A model generated the notes under the pieces. That model had not been told where the DNA came from. It did not search any database and was given only the letters and a program-made list of their open reading frames with translations. Shown one piece after another: positions 1 to 11,020 of a DNA stretch of 64,000 nt. Made by a program: the position numbers and the translations under genes. Source of the stretch: Scolanthus callimorphus. Lineage: Eukaryota; Cnidaria; Anthozoa; Actiniaria; Edwardsiidae. The stretch covers positions 136,501 to 200,500 of the forward strand of contig JAWWUD010000055.1 in the NCBI GenBank assembly GCA_033964015.1. Reading direction: 5' to 3'. The first letter of the stretch is position 1; every line of letters begins with the position of its first letter.

Positions 1-6
1 TCTTTT

Positions 7-107
7 TAGCGGAGCTCCCGCGGGCGTAGCGGAGCCCCATAGCTACATGCAGGAGAGAAAGGAACAAAACAAAAGTGTATATGCATCGAACGATTCTGTC
101 ATGGACT
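7..107 (+). mobile_element. HEF-G: 5' end remnant of a hairpin-end family element
   Basis: After a TA come GCGGAGCTCCCG and then GCGGAGCCCCATAGC, nearly identical to the left end of HEF-E at 13566 for about 100 bp. The hairpin has collapsed to GCGGGCGTAGCGG, so the stem is lost. Similarity to HEF-E stops at 107, where an unrelated direct repeat begins, so this copy is internally deleted or truncated. No matching right end was found nearby. Confidence 0.7.
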
Positions 108-298
108 GGGAGATTTCAACATGGCGGCATGTCGGCTTTGTCCCTCACTTAAGAAATCGCTTGAATTAGAACTTAGCCCAAGGAGAATCTTTTCCAGCAA
201 AAACACGCCCACTGTCCAGATTTCCACTTTCTCTTCAGGTCTGTGAACTTCTTTTGGCGGCACGGCTTCAGGGCTAGGCAGAGTGAGTGCGGACACGA
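108..298 (-). repeat. Direct repeat copy 1, with a conserved minus-strand reading frame
   Basis: This segment and 658-833 are diverged direct copies about 550 bp apart. Both begin GGGAGATTTCAACATGGCGG. A minus-strand frame stays open in both for the best-conserved stretch and encodes VEIWTVGVFLLEKI here and VEIGTVGVFWLEKI in the other copy. The peptide matches no family I know. Shared frame may simply reflect recent duplication. A 65-residue ORF (99-296) covers this copy. Confidence 0.5.
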
Positions 299-657
299 TT
301 TCTCTTACGGTATTAATATATAGACTAGCTGATGCCCGTGAAAAAATTCACGGAGTGCAAGAGGGAAATTAATATTGCTTCTATTCTTCTTCTGTAAAAG
401 AAACGAAAAAATATAAACTCACAACGGACATAGAATATGTTATTTGCTTTGTGAAAATGTCGGTCATTTCCATCTAGCGCGTGCTTTGTGAAGCAGGTGT
501 ACTGTTCAAACTTGAATGAAAACGTTTCTCAGGTCAAAGCTTTCGAGTTAGAATTATCCCTGCAGATTCCTGTATGTAATCTGTGACAGAACCATTTAGG
601 TCTGGATGTCTATGGTTCTTTCGGCTGTGCGAACTGAGTTCTTTTTTAGTTTCTGTG
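299..657. other. No gene recognised; short palindrome only
   Basis: AT-rich spacer. The only structure seen is the palindrome CCCGTGAAAAAATTCACGG near 335-353. Its core recurs at about 55898 in a similar context (CTAG-TTGAT-TACCCGTG), so it marks another dispersed repeat. Confidence 0.5.
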
Positions 658-833
658 GGAGATTTCAACATGGCGGCAATGGCAGCTTTGTCCCTCTCTT
701 AAAACTTAGCCAAGGGTGAATCTTTTCCAACCAAAACACGCCCACTGTCCCGATTTCCACCTTTTCTTTAGGCTTGTGAACTTCGTATGGCGGCACAACT
801 TCAGGGCTAAGCGGATAGAGTGCGGACGATTTA
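658..833 (-). repeat. Direct repeat copy 2
   Basis: This is the second copy of the segment at 108-298. It shares the AACATGGCGGC start, the ACACGCCCACTGTCC block and the GGCGGCAC block, with small deletions. See the first copy for the reading-frame comparison. Confidence 0.5.
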
Positions 834-1025
834 GCCAATCAGAAACGTTTGCGCAGACAACTTGATTATAATAGATTAGTATATACCAAATCAGTGAATA
901 GTCATTTTCGCGCGCTCTGATTGGTTCCAGAAATAGTAGATATCCAGCATTAGTATATTCCAAATCAGTGAATAGTCATTTTCGCGCGCTCTGATTGGTT
1001 CCTGAAATAGTAGATATCCAGCATT

Positions 1026-2033
1026 AGTATATACCAGCTCGGCAACCTCCTAAGAACGAGCATTTTGATTGGTTTAGAGTCTCGGAATCTGAGACATTAT
1101 TTACCTCCGAAACAGTAGATATTGTGATGGCAAGCAAATTTCATGTAGAGGCGAAGAAATATCAGTCAACAAAACTAAAGAAGCAACAAATTAGATTTCT
1201 TTGTCTCAAAATCGGTCTCTCTGGATTTAATATGTCTCACAAATCGTCTGAGCATTGTTTGTGAAAAACACGCTTGCACTGTGAAACCCGAGTTGAAAAA
1301 CTTTAGCTGGCAAAGCATGAATGAAAATTCTTTTTAGGCATGTACTTTCCCTTTATTTTATATATTTGACAAAAATCAAAATTATAATCTACAATATGTC
1401 GAGAAAATACAGTCGAAAGAGCTAAATTTCAAAGTACCTGAGGATGTTTTGTGTCTTGCAACGACTGATCGGCAGCTTTCTTGTAGTTTTTTGCGAGCGA
1501 ACTGTCCGCCACAAAGGAGACTTCTGTATAGTATTTAGTTCTCTTCTTGCCTGATGATAACCCCATCAAAGCCTTTTCACAAGGTTTCGTGTAGCTGTTT
1601 TATCCTGCTAAATCGTTTTTCCCTCAAATATCCAGTGTTTACGGTGTTTGCTCACTCCATTTTTCCAGCAAACTACTTGTGCAACGAGTGGCTGCGACAA
1701 ATAATTTTCATCTCGGAAACTTTTGGCGAATTGCTTACAAATGCTCTCCAATTTGCAGCTATATTCCTTCTTGAATTGAAATGATGCAATATATTGCTCG
1801 CTACATGTCCAAATTTGTTGAAAATCCCTTGAATTGTCCACTTTTTTCCGCAGCTTTTCGAAGTAAATGCTTGCAAACTTTCTAGACCTGTCAAAATCGA
1901 CCAAAAACGTGCTTTTATGCAAATCATCTATAAAGTTTGCGCGAGTTTTGTCACGCAAATAGTTTTAAAAACGCTAACACAACTTTTCTTATTGTTTTCC
2001 GACTGAAAATTCGTTGCCTTGCTGGTATATACT
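1026..2033. mobile_element. U1: about 1-kb non-autonomous TIR element
   Basis: Ends are AGTATATACCAG and CTGGTATATACT. Just inside the left end is a TTTTGATTGG motif. Related copies are U2 (11170-12312, inverted) and U3 (17526-18575), which share the AACCTCC and GATTGG blocks near the end. A 116-residue minus-strand ORF (1608-1958) is rich in Lys and Phe and is partly recognisable, with stops, in U2. I cannot assign it to a transposase family. Confidence 0.65.
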
Positions 2034-2035
2034 AA

Positions 2036-2151
2036 AACACTTATTCTATTTCAATTTCGGTGGATAGTGGCTTTAGGAATATTTACCTCGAGCCTGCGGC
2101 TCTCGGTAAATATTCTGCCACTATCCACCTCAATTGAAATAGAACAAGTGC
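2036..2151. repeat. Foldback (inverted repeat)
   Basis: A left arm containing TTCGGTGGATAGTGGC pairs with a right arm containing GCCACTATCCACCTCA. The apex is GAGCC-TGC-GGCTC. Total length is about 116 bp, between the U1 right end and the end of the surrounding TIR element. Confidence 0.7.
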
Positions 2152-2293
2152 TAACTATTTACTGTTTTGAGAAAACTCTAAAAATGGCGGCTCGTTTTGC
2201 GCACGATATTACGTTCTGAACCTTAATACAGCGTATTTTATTCTACTGATTTGGTATATACTAAAACAACTATCCTCCTCAGGGTCGGTGCCT

Positions 2294-2297
<4 letters not shown>

Positions 2298-2341
<44 letters not shown>
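2298..2341. repeat. Foldback with C-GAA-G apex
   Basis: The arms GTGGATATATACC and GGTATATATCCAC close on GACGC-TTC-GCGTC (2313-2325). Read on the minus strand the apex contains GCGAAGC, the known unusually stable DNA mini-hairpin sequence. It lies just inside the left end of the long-TIR element starting at 2266. Confidence 0.7.
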
Positions 2342-2347
<6 letters not shown>

Positions 2348-2689
2348 AGTCCAGTCAATCTGTGGTTCAAGATCAAACTAATTGCAACAGAATTTCTGTC
2401 ACTGCTAAATGATGCCTTTGGTGGTCCTAAATAACATACTAATATATAGATTTAGGCACTGCCTAAAAGCGGAGCTCCCAACTATTATAAGGAATTAAAG
2501 ATGGTAGTGGTTAATTGTAGTATCAAAAAATACATTTATTATATTTAGACTAATATTATTGCCTTTGTGCCTTTTACAAAACACAAAAAGCATGAGGACA
2601 ACTCAACTAATAAAAATGTAGACACCTTGTCTACACCTTGGCTTGTTCACATGAGGCGAGATATCAACCTTGTCCCCAGGGTCTTGTGG

Positions 2690-2860
2690 GTAATTTCAAG
2701 ATGACGGTTGGTCGAGTAGAAGACCCTGGGGGAGGCTAAGTCACATGACCACTGTTTGAAAACATGGGAACGAGGTTGTCCTTCGTTGTGAAATGGTCAT
2801 GTGATTCAGCCTCCCCCAGGGTCTTCTCCCGAGTCAACCACCATTTTGAAAAACGATGGA
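2690..2860. repeat. Foldback inside HEF-C
   Basis: The arm AGAAGACCCTGGGGGAGGCT pairs with AGCCTCCCCCAGGGTCTTCT, and TCACATGACCA pairs with TGGTCATGTGA. The loop is about 40 bp. No coding content seen. Confidence 0.7.
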
Positions 2861-2997
2861 GAAGACACTGGGACAACTTTGGGGTAGGGACAAAACTGGC
2901 ACCTGTTTCACATGAGAAAAAAATGTAAGATATCTTGGTGTTGTGGCAAACACATGCGGCACGCACAATCAAGAAAGTTGGCCCAACCCCTGACCTG

Positions 2998-3486
2998 TCA
3001 AGAAATAGGACAGGGAAATTCTTGTGGGCTGTTGTTAGGCCTAACAGACCTAACAGCCCAAACAGCATCGAGAAAACATTCCTTACTCCCTCCTCTTAAA
3101 AGACCTGGTTCACAAGTAATGATAAACACCTCACAACCCTAACGCCACTTACAGAACTAACAGCCCTAACAGCCCTAACAGAGGGCCGTTAGGTGTTGAT
3201 CATAATATGTGCCCTGCCTTTTAGGAATGCTTCCTCTCTGCTGTTTAGGACTGTTAGGTTTGTTAGGGCTGTTAGGTTTGTTGGCTGTTAGGGTTGTCAG
3301 GCCAGCCAGGGCTGTTAGGGCTGTAGGTGTTGATCATAATATGTGCCCCGCCTTTTAGACGTGGGAGTAAGGAATGCTTCCTCCCTGATGTTTGTCCCTA
3401 ACAGCAGCCCTGTGCTGTTTGGGACTGTTAGGGCTGTTAGGCCTTACAGCAGCCCCTAACAAGAATTGCCCTGTCCTATTTCTTGA
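2998..3486. repeat. Inverted repeat filled with GGGCTGTTA-type short repeats
   Basis: Outer arms are TCAAGAAATAGGACAGGG and its complement CCTGTCCTATTTCTTGA, with AATTCTTG nearby. Between them are many irregular copies of a 9-mer close to GGGCTGTTA on one side and its complement on the other, so the segment can fold over most of its length. It is not the canonical telomere repeat. Confidence 0.6.
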
Positions 3487-4682
3487 CTCAATTGACCCCT
3501 GAGATAGACAGTTTTTGCTGTCCCTACACAAATACCATATCTCTCAGCCCAGAGTTGTCTCGGTCACAAGTGAATTGTTTGATTTCAACACAGAGGGATT
3601 GTATAGAGGCAAGTCTGGAGACCAAAATATCCCCAATCCCCATATCTTGCCTCATTTGGCGCCTCAGCTGTATCCCTGCAAAATATATGAAAAATATCCC
3701 CCTAAAATATTTAGTAATCTTTTCAATCCTAAAAAAGTTTGCAGTTTCAAATTTTGTAATGACTAAATTTTCAAATTTTCAAATAAATTTGATTGCTTGA
3801 TTGGCTTGATTTATTTTATTGCTTGGCACATGTCCCACGGCTTACAGTCAGAATTAGCATGCTCCCTGCTCTTTTCCAGACAAATACTGTAATTTGTTTT
3901 TAGAAATTCCATAGGGGTGGGGGTCACTTTTCAACGCCCTTCTGGGCAGGGGGGGACTTTACTTTTTTTCTTTTTCCAATACAGCCTACCCCTCTCAACG
4001 AGGATTACTGGCTGGGTTACAATAACCAGGGGACACAATAACTTTAATGATTTATTCAGGACAATATTTATTCCTCAGTGGAAAAAACTGCATTATCTGA
4101 CAGAATAGTAAGTAGAATAATTTCACAAGATAATTATTGATAGATACACCAGAGAAATTAATATGACACATTTTACCAGGATTCCGGGCAATTTTGGCAA
4201 AGTGGCCAAAAATCCAGTTACTGAAACACTTAGAATCACTTCCTTGATTTTGGTCTATTTTGGAAATTAACTGTATGCCATGAACAACAAAATGAAAAAC
4301 GGAGAAATATAATGTCAAAGTTCTCCATCCTGGAGTACTACAATGAAACTCTATGTTGACCCAATTCTATAAAAACCCTCAGCTGTATATTTGAAACAGG
4401 TTGCCATCTAGATTTCATAATGGAAATAACACAAGTTACTATACTTGCGTGCAGACCCTTCAAAAGATATTGGACCAGACACTACTCCTGGCCATATGGG
4501 TGTTAAGCAGAAGGCCGCAAAGTCCAAAGTGTTCCAAATACATAACTCCATATTATGGGTGGAGTAATTTTGTAGAAGGGTCTGAAATTCATGAAGTTTC
4601 AGGTTTACAAGATGTCCAGAAAAGGAAAAAAAGGTACTTGAATTTCATCTAATTGCACTTAAAATACTGAAAAAAGGGTTTT

Positions 4683-4713
<31 letters not shown>

Positions 4714-4996
4714 GGGGAGAAAATAGAAATGAGACAGAAAAACAAAATAATTTCTTTTTGAGGGGGCATAAGCTCCCCCTGAGAAAAAATTGAAAAACTT
4801 GGATCAAGATACTTCTATTGGGTTTTAGAAAGAGGTGAAAACAATGAAACTACGACAGAAACATAACAGAGGCTCTCTTTATTCTGATCCAACAGAAATG
4901 AGAAAACGTTCTGTGCACTCTGCTCACTTTCCTTTGAGGAAGGAAAATATTATTGATGCATAACATTTAACTTATATTTGGCTGGGGACAAACCGG
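3487..4996. other. No gene recognised (interior of HEF-C)
   Basis: AT-rich filler within HEF-C. Small ORFs here (for example 3483-3800 and 4401-4652) have low-complexity composition and no recognisable domain. The segment includes the T/G homopolymer tract at 4679-4717. Confidence 0.5.
4679..4717 (+). repeat. Homopolymer tract T(14)G(25)
   Basis: About 14 T followed by about 25 G. Such tracts are slippage-prone, so the exact length in any assembly is uncertain. It is one of about ten long G or C runs in this window, several of which sit just inside TIRs. Confidence 0.9.
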
Positions 4997-5540
4997 TTAT
5001 GCACTAGTCAATTGAAACCCCCACCCCTAGGGACCCGGGGAAGGGTTGGGGATTTGATTTTACCCCTGAACAAAAGCCGTTGAAGTCCCCACTCCATCGG
5101 GAGGAAATTCCTGTGAAATGCCTCTACAATTGGGGCCTCCGAAATCACCTCTTACTTGCAATCATCAAAGAAAGAACACACCTTTCTATGATCGGGAGTG
5201 AAAGACACACCTTTCTATGAAGGGGAGTGGGCCTCAGCTAGTGTGTGTCCTATATGAAACAAGGGATGCAAGTACAGAAAAATGCATTAAAATCGAATGA
5301 TTCCAATGAATTGCATTGTAGCTAACATGTAGATTTGCATGGCCAAAATCAAAGTGAAAGGTTGCCCGAAATAATTTATTTGAAAGCAAATAAACATTCC
5401 CCGGGGGGTGGGGACAGGTTCCAGAATCAAAACCAGTCAAATCCACCACCCCCTCGGAACAGACTCTTGTTTTAAAATGCTTTAAACCCCACCCTTCTCC
5501 GGGTCCCTAGGGGTTGGGGTTTCAATTGACTAGTGCATAA
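4997..5540. mobile_element. 544-bp TIR MITE inside HEF-C
   Basis: The ends TTATGCACTAGTCAATTGAA and its complement TTCAATTGACTAGTGCATAA bound the element. Similarity continues inward for about 50 bp (ACCCCTAGGGACCCGG versus CCGGGTCCCTAGGGG). No coding capacity. A clear target-site duplication was not resolved. Confidence 0.8.
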
Positions 5541-7270
5541 CTCACGAAGAATCCAAAACAAATTGAAACACAGGTCGAAAGCTTTCAAGAAATAACTTAT
5601 AATAGATAGCTATCAATAGATAGAATAAAGTAATCAATTCTATAATTCAATGAATCGCCAAAACACAGTTGAAAGTCTATGATCATCTTTTCTAAATCGT
5701 ACGGCCGAGGAATCAAATTCCCTGAAGAGATCGCGCGTCTAGTCAGAGAAAATATTTCTCATAATTAACAAAAAAAAAACATTCTTACCAAAGAGCTTGC
5801 AGTTTAATCCACTTCATACTGAATGTTTGTCCAACTCCAGCGAACAGTGAGTTTCCAATCCACACCGCATCCATTATATCCGTGACTTTCAAAGCTATTC
5901 CATGTCTTTAGGGAGCTGAAGAACCCACAAAACACGGCAAAACACGAAAACTCCCGCGCTCGATTTTGGGCGCCATTGTTGTTGTACTCGTAACTCGTGA
6001 CAAACGCTTTCAGTTCCTGTGAATTCAGCTATAGTCCTGACACTTTCGCATTCAGTGGAGAAGTAGAACATATGTCTAATTAAATAGAATTGCAGCCTGT
6101 AATTTTTCCTCTCGAAAACAAACAGAGCAGGCTATCGTGTGTTACAACTTTACTTTCACTAATCTTGCCGCTTCGGTCACGTGGTGGTCATGAACAAAGA
6201 CGTTTGTCAATAATAGAAACTTTGGAACTTGTTTCCAGTTTATTTCCGCTTCCTGTAAAATGAAGTGCTTTGAGATCCAGAACAGAGATTCAATTATACC
6301 ACGCTCGGTGTCGGCGCTCGTCAGGCGTTGTGTCGTTCAAGGACTTCAAGGTACCGAAAGTTTCTGTTTCAAAAAATAGTGTTAGTCCATCAGCTGTCGA
6401 GGAGAGCCCCGAAAATAGGGGAACAAACGAACCCGTTTCCATGTTAATCCTCGACTATCGAGTAGTCTCAAAAAGATATGATGGAAAAGAACAGGATGCC
6501 TCTCTTTGGTGGTTTACTTTCTGCTCTGATCTCATGCTTTGCCCGGCTTCTTCCCCTTCTTCCCGGGCGCAATTTCCGTCTAGGTCTCTCTGAGAGTTTC
6601 TGGTGCTTCCATTTCTTTCTGCTTTCTGCTCTTCTAAGAGATAATTTTAACCAAATTTATCATTCCTCGATCCCTTCCTCATCCCTTGACCCAATGTTTG
6701 TATTTATGGCTTCCTCTTCGCGTATTTTTATCCTTTGACAGGCGTGCGTGATAGCACGGTTCTGCAGTTAGCTGTCATTTCTCGGCCTTGAAACTCCGAC
6801 TGGAAGAATTTCAGGAGCAAGCCGGCAAAGAAAATACTCCAACTTGATTATTATTCCCCATTCTACCAAATCTTTTTTCCATGGCTTCTTTTCGGGCATT
6901 TCTCCTTTGAGTAATTATTGTAGGTCGTTTTTTTTCAGCCGCTAGCAGCCCTGTAGTCTTTTTGTGCCTGCGATTTTACCTTTCACGTGAGCATCAGCAT
7001 CCCCCTGACATTGCGCCCCTCCCCCGTTAGTTGAGCACTCCCTCCTCCCTCCTGACAACGCGCCCCTCCCCCAGTTAGTTGAGCATGCTTGACGTCACAA
7101 TAGGGCTATTGTGACGTCAGGCTTCAGGAACACGTACAACATCCGGGGCTTGGTGAGACGTCCAAAAATCGGATCGACCCCTTAGCAATTTCCACAGGTT
7201 ACTCAATAAATTCACACAGGGTACCCAATACTATATTTGCAGTTTTTGACGCTGTTTTCTTAGGTATGGT
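5541..7270. other. Single-copy-like interior of HEF-C; no assigned gene
   Basis: GC content rises between about 5900 and 7100. There is a splice-donor-bearing segment at 5789-5874 (listed separately). Two overlapping plus-strand ORFs (6270-6593 and 6478-6738) show no domain I recognise. The stretch 7010-7110 repeats GCGCCCCTCCCCC blocks. Nothing else supported. Confidence 0.4.
5789..5874 (-). other. First-exon-like segment ending in a consensus 5' splice site
   Basis: On the minus strand an ATG at 5874 opens MDAVWIGNSLFAGVGQTFSM and continues for 28 codons to CTTTG, followed by GTAAGA (intron start 5788). Upstream is a GC-richer patch. It could be a captured host first exon, an element-encoded exon, or chance. 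No downstream exon was identified, and the protein is not one I recognise. Confidence 0.25.
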
Positions 7271-7357
7271 GCTCCGCTTTAGGGCGGCCTTCGGCCGCCG
7301 CAAGGAGCTCCGCTAAAAATCCCAAAAAATCCCTTCGGTGGAACAACCTCAAATTAA

Positions 7358-7799
7358 GCCGGGGAAATACGAGGCACAAAATCCCTCAACTTGTCGCGCA
7401 ACATTGCTGCGTTGCAAGTCTAATGTTTGTTGCTCGTTTTTCATCAAATTCACAACTTGTCGCGCAACATTTTGTTTTGATGATCACACATGCGAGACCA
7501 AGGCGAATTTGGCCCCTTGGCACTTCATTTCTATTGACCAACCAACTTGAATCGTAGGCAAAATGTTGCGCGACAAGTTGTGTGTTTGATGAAAAACGAG
7601 CAACAAAGGCAGAATTTGTGTCTCAAAGTAGACCCGCGCTCTACTTCGCGCAACAAGTTTTCACAACCTGCAACAAATGTTTTTGTTGCGCGACAAGTTG
7701 TGGCGCGAGGTGAAAAACGCGCAACATCGATCATCAACTTGCAACGCAACAATGTTGCGCGACAAGTTGAGGGATTTTGTGCCTCGTATTTCCCCGGCT
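7358..7799. mobile_element. 442-bp MITE flanked by TTAA
   Basis: The ends are GCCGGGGAAATACGAGGC and its complement GCCTCGTATTTCCCCGGC, with CAACTTGTCGCGCAAC blocks repeated inside in both orientations. TTAA flanks both sides (7354-7357 and 7800-7803). The other arm of element P has a single TTAA at 10839-10842 with no insert, so the boundaries are confirmed. A TTAA target fits piggyBac-like mobilisation, but the TIR alone does not prove the superfamily. Confidence 0.8.
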
Positions 7800-8385
7800 T
7801 TAAGGGATGAAAATTCTAGCTTAAACCACAGGGTACCCGCGTCGAGTAAACGCATAATGTTAACAAAAAAGGACATTCTGAATACAATTTGGTGGTTTTC
7901 CGATTAATTATGACCAAGAGAGCTACAAACTTGTGAAAACTACGGATGTAACCATTTTTACTCCTAAATTAGGCATTTTAGCGTTCCACAGGGTACCCAT
8001 TGTCGGAAAATTTTAACACTTTTCTATTGTAATTTTCTTACTACCTGATTGGCGCTGGCCAATCAAAAAGCACAAAGAGTAACGACGAAAAGACTCGGGC
8101 AGGGCTCGGGGCTTTGATTGACGGAAGCCAGAAGGAGGTTTTTCGGTTGGAAATCGATAGCGAGAGTTCGCAGAATTACGAAAACCGCAGTAAGAGGAAA
8201 CATCTTTTGCGCCGTGGCCAAACTGCGAATTAACGTCTGCAGATTCTGAGATTGCGAAGCTTATGTACTCTAAAGCTAAGACAGCCCTTTGCTGTTGTTC
8301 TTTTTATTTCGCTTTTGCACATTTCTTGTGCTACTGCGAGAATCTTGAAAGCACCATAGGCTCGCAGGCCAGTCAAAAGTCGGGG

Positions 8386-8930
8386 ATTCCTCGTCTATAA
8401 AATCGCCTGCCGTTAACTGGGAACATTTTTGGGCTGGAGAAAGGTAAAATTCCCTCGAAACTTAAAGCCCAGAAAGAGAAGACCACAAGAAATTTCGAAG
8501 GAGTTATTGCAGTCTAGGTCACTCAACATCTAAAAATTTTCGACGCGCTTTGCGCCCATCGGGAGAGCATCTAATATACAGAATATGTTTTTTGAGTACA
8601 CACGGAATGGAATGCCTACGAATCCCTAAAAAACGCCCTGCAGTAATAAGCCCCGGAGCAGTCTCAGTTCGTAAGAAGACGCCTTATATTATTAGGAAGG
8701 CGACGTTACGAGGGCGAAGATTCGTCATTTGGACCGCGCTTCACGCACACCAAGAATAATAAACTCGTCATTTGTGGGCTTTGTTTACTATACACAACAA
8801 ATGGAATGTTCATCTACTTTCTGTCAGAGGCTTGATGAAAAATGCGTTTAGAAAAATCAGAGCGAGCTTCGCGCGCAAAAAGAGAAATTTCTGTAAAGTT
8901 CAAAAAGGCCAGTGGGCGATTTATTTCAAC
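8386..8930. other. Centre of element P; unassigned
   Basis: No known domain. A 69-residue Arg/Lys-rich ORF (8550-8759, plus strand) is present without recognisable motif. It lies between the long-TIR left arm and the SINE. Confidence 0.4.
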
Positions 8931-9267
8931 GACCAGTTAGCGCAGTGGTAGAGCGCCGAGCTTAAGTGCGGAGGTTGGGAGCTCAAACCCTGGCCGGACC
9001 AACACTCAGGGTGAGGAGAAGATGCCTTTGCTCTGTATCTCCAAATGGTTAGACCTTCGCGTCTTCTCGGATAAGGACGTTAAACCGTAAGTTCCGTCTC
9101 TCACATACACTACACTTACCTGAACCAGAGGGAAGTTAACGAACCACGGGGACGTCGGAAGTTACCATCCTCAGTGCAGGGCTTACAACTTACTAACCCA
9201 CCACACTGACCAGGTAACCTCCTAATCAAAGCCTCGCTCTTCGAGGATAAATAATAATAATAATAAT
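8931..9267 (+). mobile_element. tRNA-derived SINE
   Basis: The head has an RNA polymerase III A box (TTAGCGCAGTGG, 8937-8948) and a B box-like GGGAGCTCAAACC about 30 bp further on, the spacing of a tRNA. The body follows (TCGGATAAGGACGTTAAACC and on) for about 200 bp, ending in a (TAA)n tail at 9248-9267. The body block looks like a conserved SINE core, but I cannot name the superfamily with certainty. It is not a functional tRNA: no anticodon arm or acceptor stem closes. Confidence 0.85.
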
Positions 9268-9837
9268 CTCCGCCATTTGATATAAGGAACGATTTCGCAG
9301 AAATCTTTCGCCATCAGTGGAATTTATAGCACCATAGATGAAAACTAGGTTCTAAGATTTTACATCGGTTTGAATATACAAACCTTTGTGAAATCTTCGA
9401 CTTTTGCAAAGCCATGTCTTCGCTAGTTGGCATAATACCCAAATTTGGGGAGATCCAGTTCCAGTGATTGTAACAGCTTTTTGCCAATTCACTCCTATCA
9501 AATGGCGGAATAAATCGGCTACTGGTCTATAGAGGGATCACGTTATTTTACTTTTAGAGGCCGGGGAGATCACCTCATTTTGATCGCCTGTATGCTCACA
9601 ATCCTCCGACCCCTGTAAATTTGGCGACTGCAGTCCAAATTTACCGGGCACTGGTCTTAACATATTTTGACTGCTCAGCGCAGCCTTCGACGGACTCGGC
9701 AATCGCCGCGTGGACAAAGCAAAAATAAAAAATAAAAGCCCGCAAAATCGTGAAGCGCGGTCGAATTGTGGGTATTCGGGTATCCTTGTCATTTTTAAAT
9801 TCATTTGGTTTAGACATTTACGCAGATGTCAATTCGG
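9268..9837. other. No gene recognised
   Basis: Sequence between the SINE tail and the LINE 3' fragment. A minus-strand 88-residue ORF (9538-9804) has no recognisable motif. Nothing supported. Confidence 0.4.
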
Positions 9838-10287
9838 AGAAGAAATATAAATGAGTGTCAGACAAAGACGGATGACTGTATTCGATTCCTTTTTCAATAG
9901 AATTGTCTTAATCTGGAATAATCTGCCTGTCGACATCCGTAAATCTAGCTCCTCTACTGTTTTCAAACAAGATTTGAAATCCTTCTATTTTAATAAACTG
10001 TACACTCATTTTGATACGGATAGAATCCGCACCTGGAAAACTGTCTGCCCCTACTGCAGATCATTGAACATTAACTGCTGCTAGACCAGTCTATGCATAA
10101 TATATATATATATATTTACATTTTATAATTTTTGTATTGTCATTGTAACCCGTTAAGTGTTGGGGGCGTGTCTCGTCGGGACCTCCGTGTCCGTTTACTC
10201 GCCCCCTTCACGTGACATTATTTATTTATTTATTCCTTCCAGTCACGTGTAGAGTCTCTAAAATAAAATAAAAAATAAATAGATTCG
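9838..10287 (+). mobile_element. 5'-truncated LINE, 3' end only
   Basis: The fragment contains the last part of a LINE ORF2 (9851-10084) followed by a 200-bp 3' region and an A-rich tail with repeated AAATA at 10258-10280. It lies in the centre of element P. Severe 5' truncation is usual for LINE insertions. Confidence 0.75.
9851..10084 (+). pseudogene. LINE ORF2 C-terminal remnant
   Basis: The 77-residue product contains FFNRIVLIWNNLPVDIR and a FKQDLKSFYF tail. This pattern (FF.R....WN.LP..IR...S...FK..L) is the characteristic extreme C-terminus of CR1/Jockey-group reverse-transcriptase ORFs. No catalytic motif is present, so it is inactive. The final CxxC region is element-specific. Confidence 0.7.
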
Positions 10288-11020
10288 TTGAACGAGCTGA
10301 CTACGAAAGAATAAATTTGAACAGCATTAAACAATATTAGTTTAGCTTTTATTAGCTTTGTACACAAACACTGGAACTAATGACTGGCCTGTGAGCCAAT
10401 GTGCAAAAGTGAAAAGAACAACAGCAAAGGGCTGTCTTAGAGTACATTAACTTCGCAATCTGCAGACGTCTAATTCCCAGTTTGGCCACGGCGTAAATAT
10501 ATTTCCTTTTAAAGTACAATAAAATTAACAAAGAATTGGCTGAAATCTGTTGTACTTTGTTATTTAGCTAGTAGGTTTAGGGTTTCGTTAGAAAACGTAG
10601 TAAGAAAATGGCCATAGAAAAATGTTAAAATTATCAACAATGGGTACCCTGTGGAACGCTAAAATGCCTAATTTAGCAGCAAAAATGGTAACATCCTAAT
10701 TTTTCGCACGTTTGTACCTCCCTTGATCATAATTAAAGGGAAAAACATCAAATGTGTATTCAGAATTTCCTTTTTTGTCCACATTATGAGTTTACCCGAC
10801 GCGGGTACCCTGTGGTTTAAGCTCGAAATTTTCATCCCTTAATTTGAGGTTGTTCCACTGAAGGGATTTTTTGGGATTTTTAGTATGTCGCCTAGGACCA
10901 CCAAAGGCTTCATTTAGCAGTAAAAGAAATTCTGTTGCAATTAGTTTGATCTTGGGCCTATATTTGTCGTAGATTGACTGGACTATATTCGCCTCCCCTT
11001 CGGGGGATAGTTGTTAATTA

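Larger units (their letters stand above)
878..2262. mobile_element. TIR element (AGTATATACCAAATCAGT ends), interrupted by another element
   Basis: The left end AGTATATACCAAATCAGT is matched by an inverted end, ACTGATTTGGTATATACT, finishing at 2262. The first 74 bp occur twice in tandem (878-951 and 952-1025), each with CGCGCGCTCTGATTGG. A second TIR element (1026-2033) sits inside, immediately after the duplicated end. No transposase is visible, so this is a non-autonomous element. Confidence 0.6.
2442..7313 (-). mobile_element. HEF-C: 4.9-kb hairpin-end element without an array
   Basis: Read on the minus strand, the element starts GCGGAGCTCC at 7313. It has a hairpin GGCGGCC-GAA-GGCCGCC, then GCGGAGCACCATACCTAAG. 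It ends at the palindrome TTTAGGCAGTGCCTAAA and CTATATAT at 2442. TA occurs on both sides (2440-2441 and 7314-7315). The inverted arm at 10881-10882 is the unoccupied site with a single TA, so the boundaries are well fixed. The interior holds foldbacks, a TIR MITE and an exon-like segment, with no ORF of known function. Confidence 0.85.
2266..11014. mobile_element. P: long-TIR (palindromic) element, heavily interrupted
   Basis: The left arm is 2266-2441 plus 7316-8385. The right arm is 10362-11014, its inverted and diverged copy. The ends are ACAACTATCC and GGATAGTTGT. Matching landmarks include GACTGG-CTAAT-like ends, ACCACAGGGTACCCGCGTCG versus its complement near 10800, and GCAAAGGGCTGTCTTAG versus its complement near 8280. 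The left arm is interrupted by HEF-C and by a TTAA-flanked MITE; the uninterrupted right arm gives the empty site for both. The centre (8386-10361) holds a SINE, a LINE 3' end and unassigned sequence. No transposase was recognised. Confidence 0.75.

Noticed and set aside
2998..3486. Interstitial telomere repeat
   Set aside because: The repeated word is close to GGGCTGTTA, irregular and in both orientations; it is not a TTAGGG array.
8931..9000. tRNA gene
   Set aside because: A and B boxes are present, but the acceptor and anticodon stems do not close, and the sequence continues into a SINE body with a (TAA)n tail.
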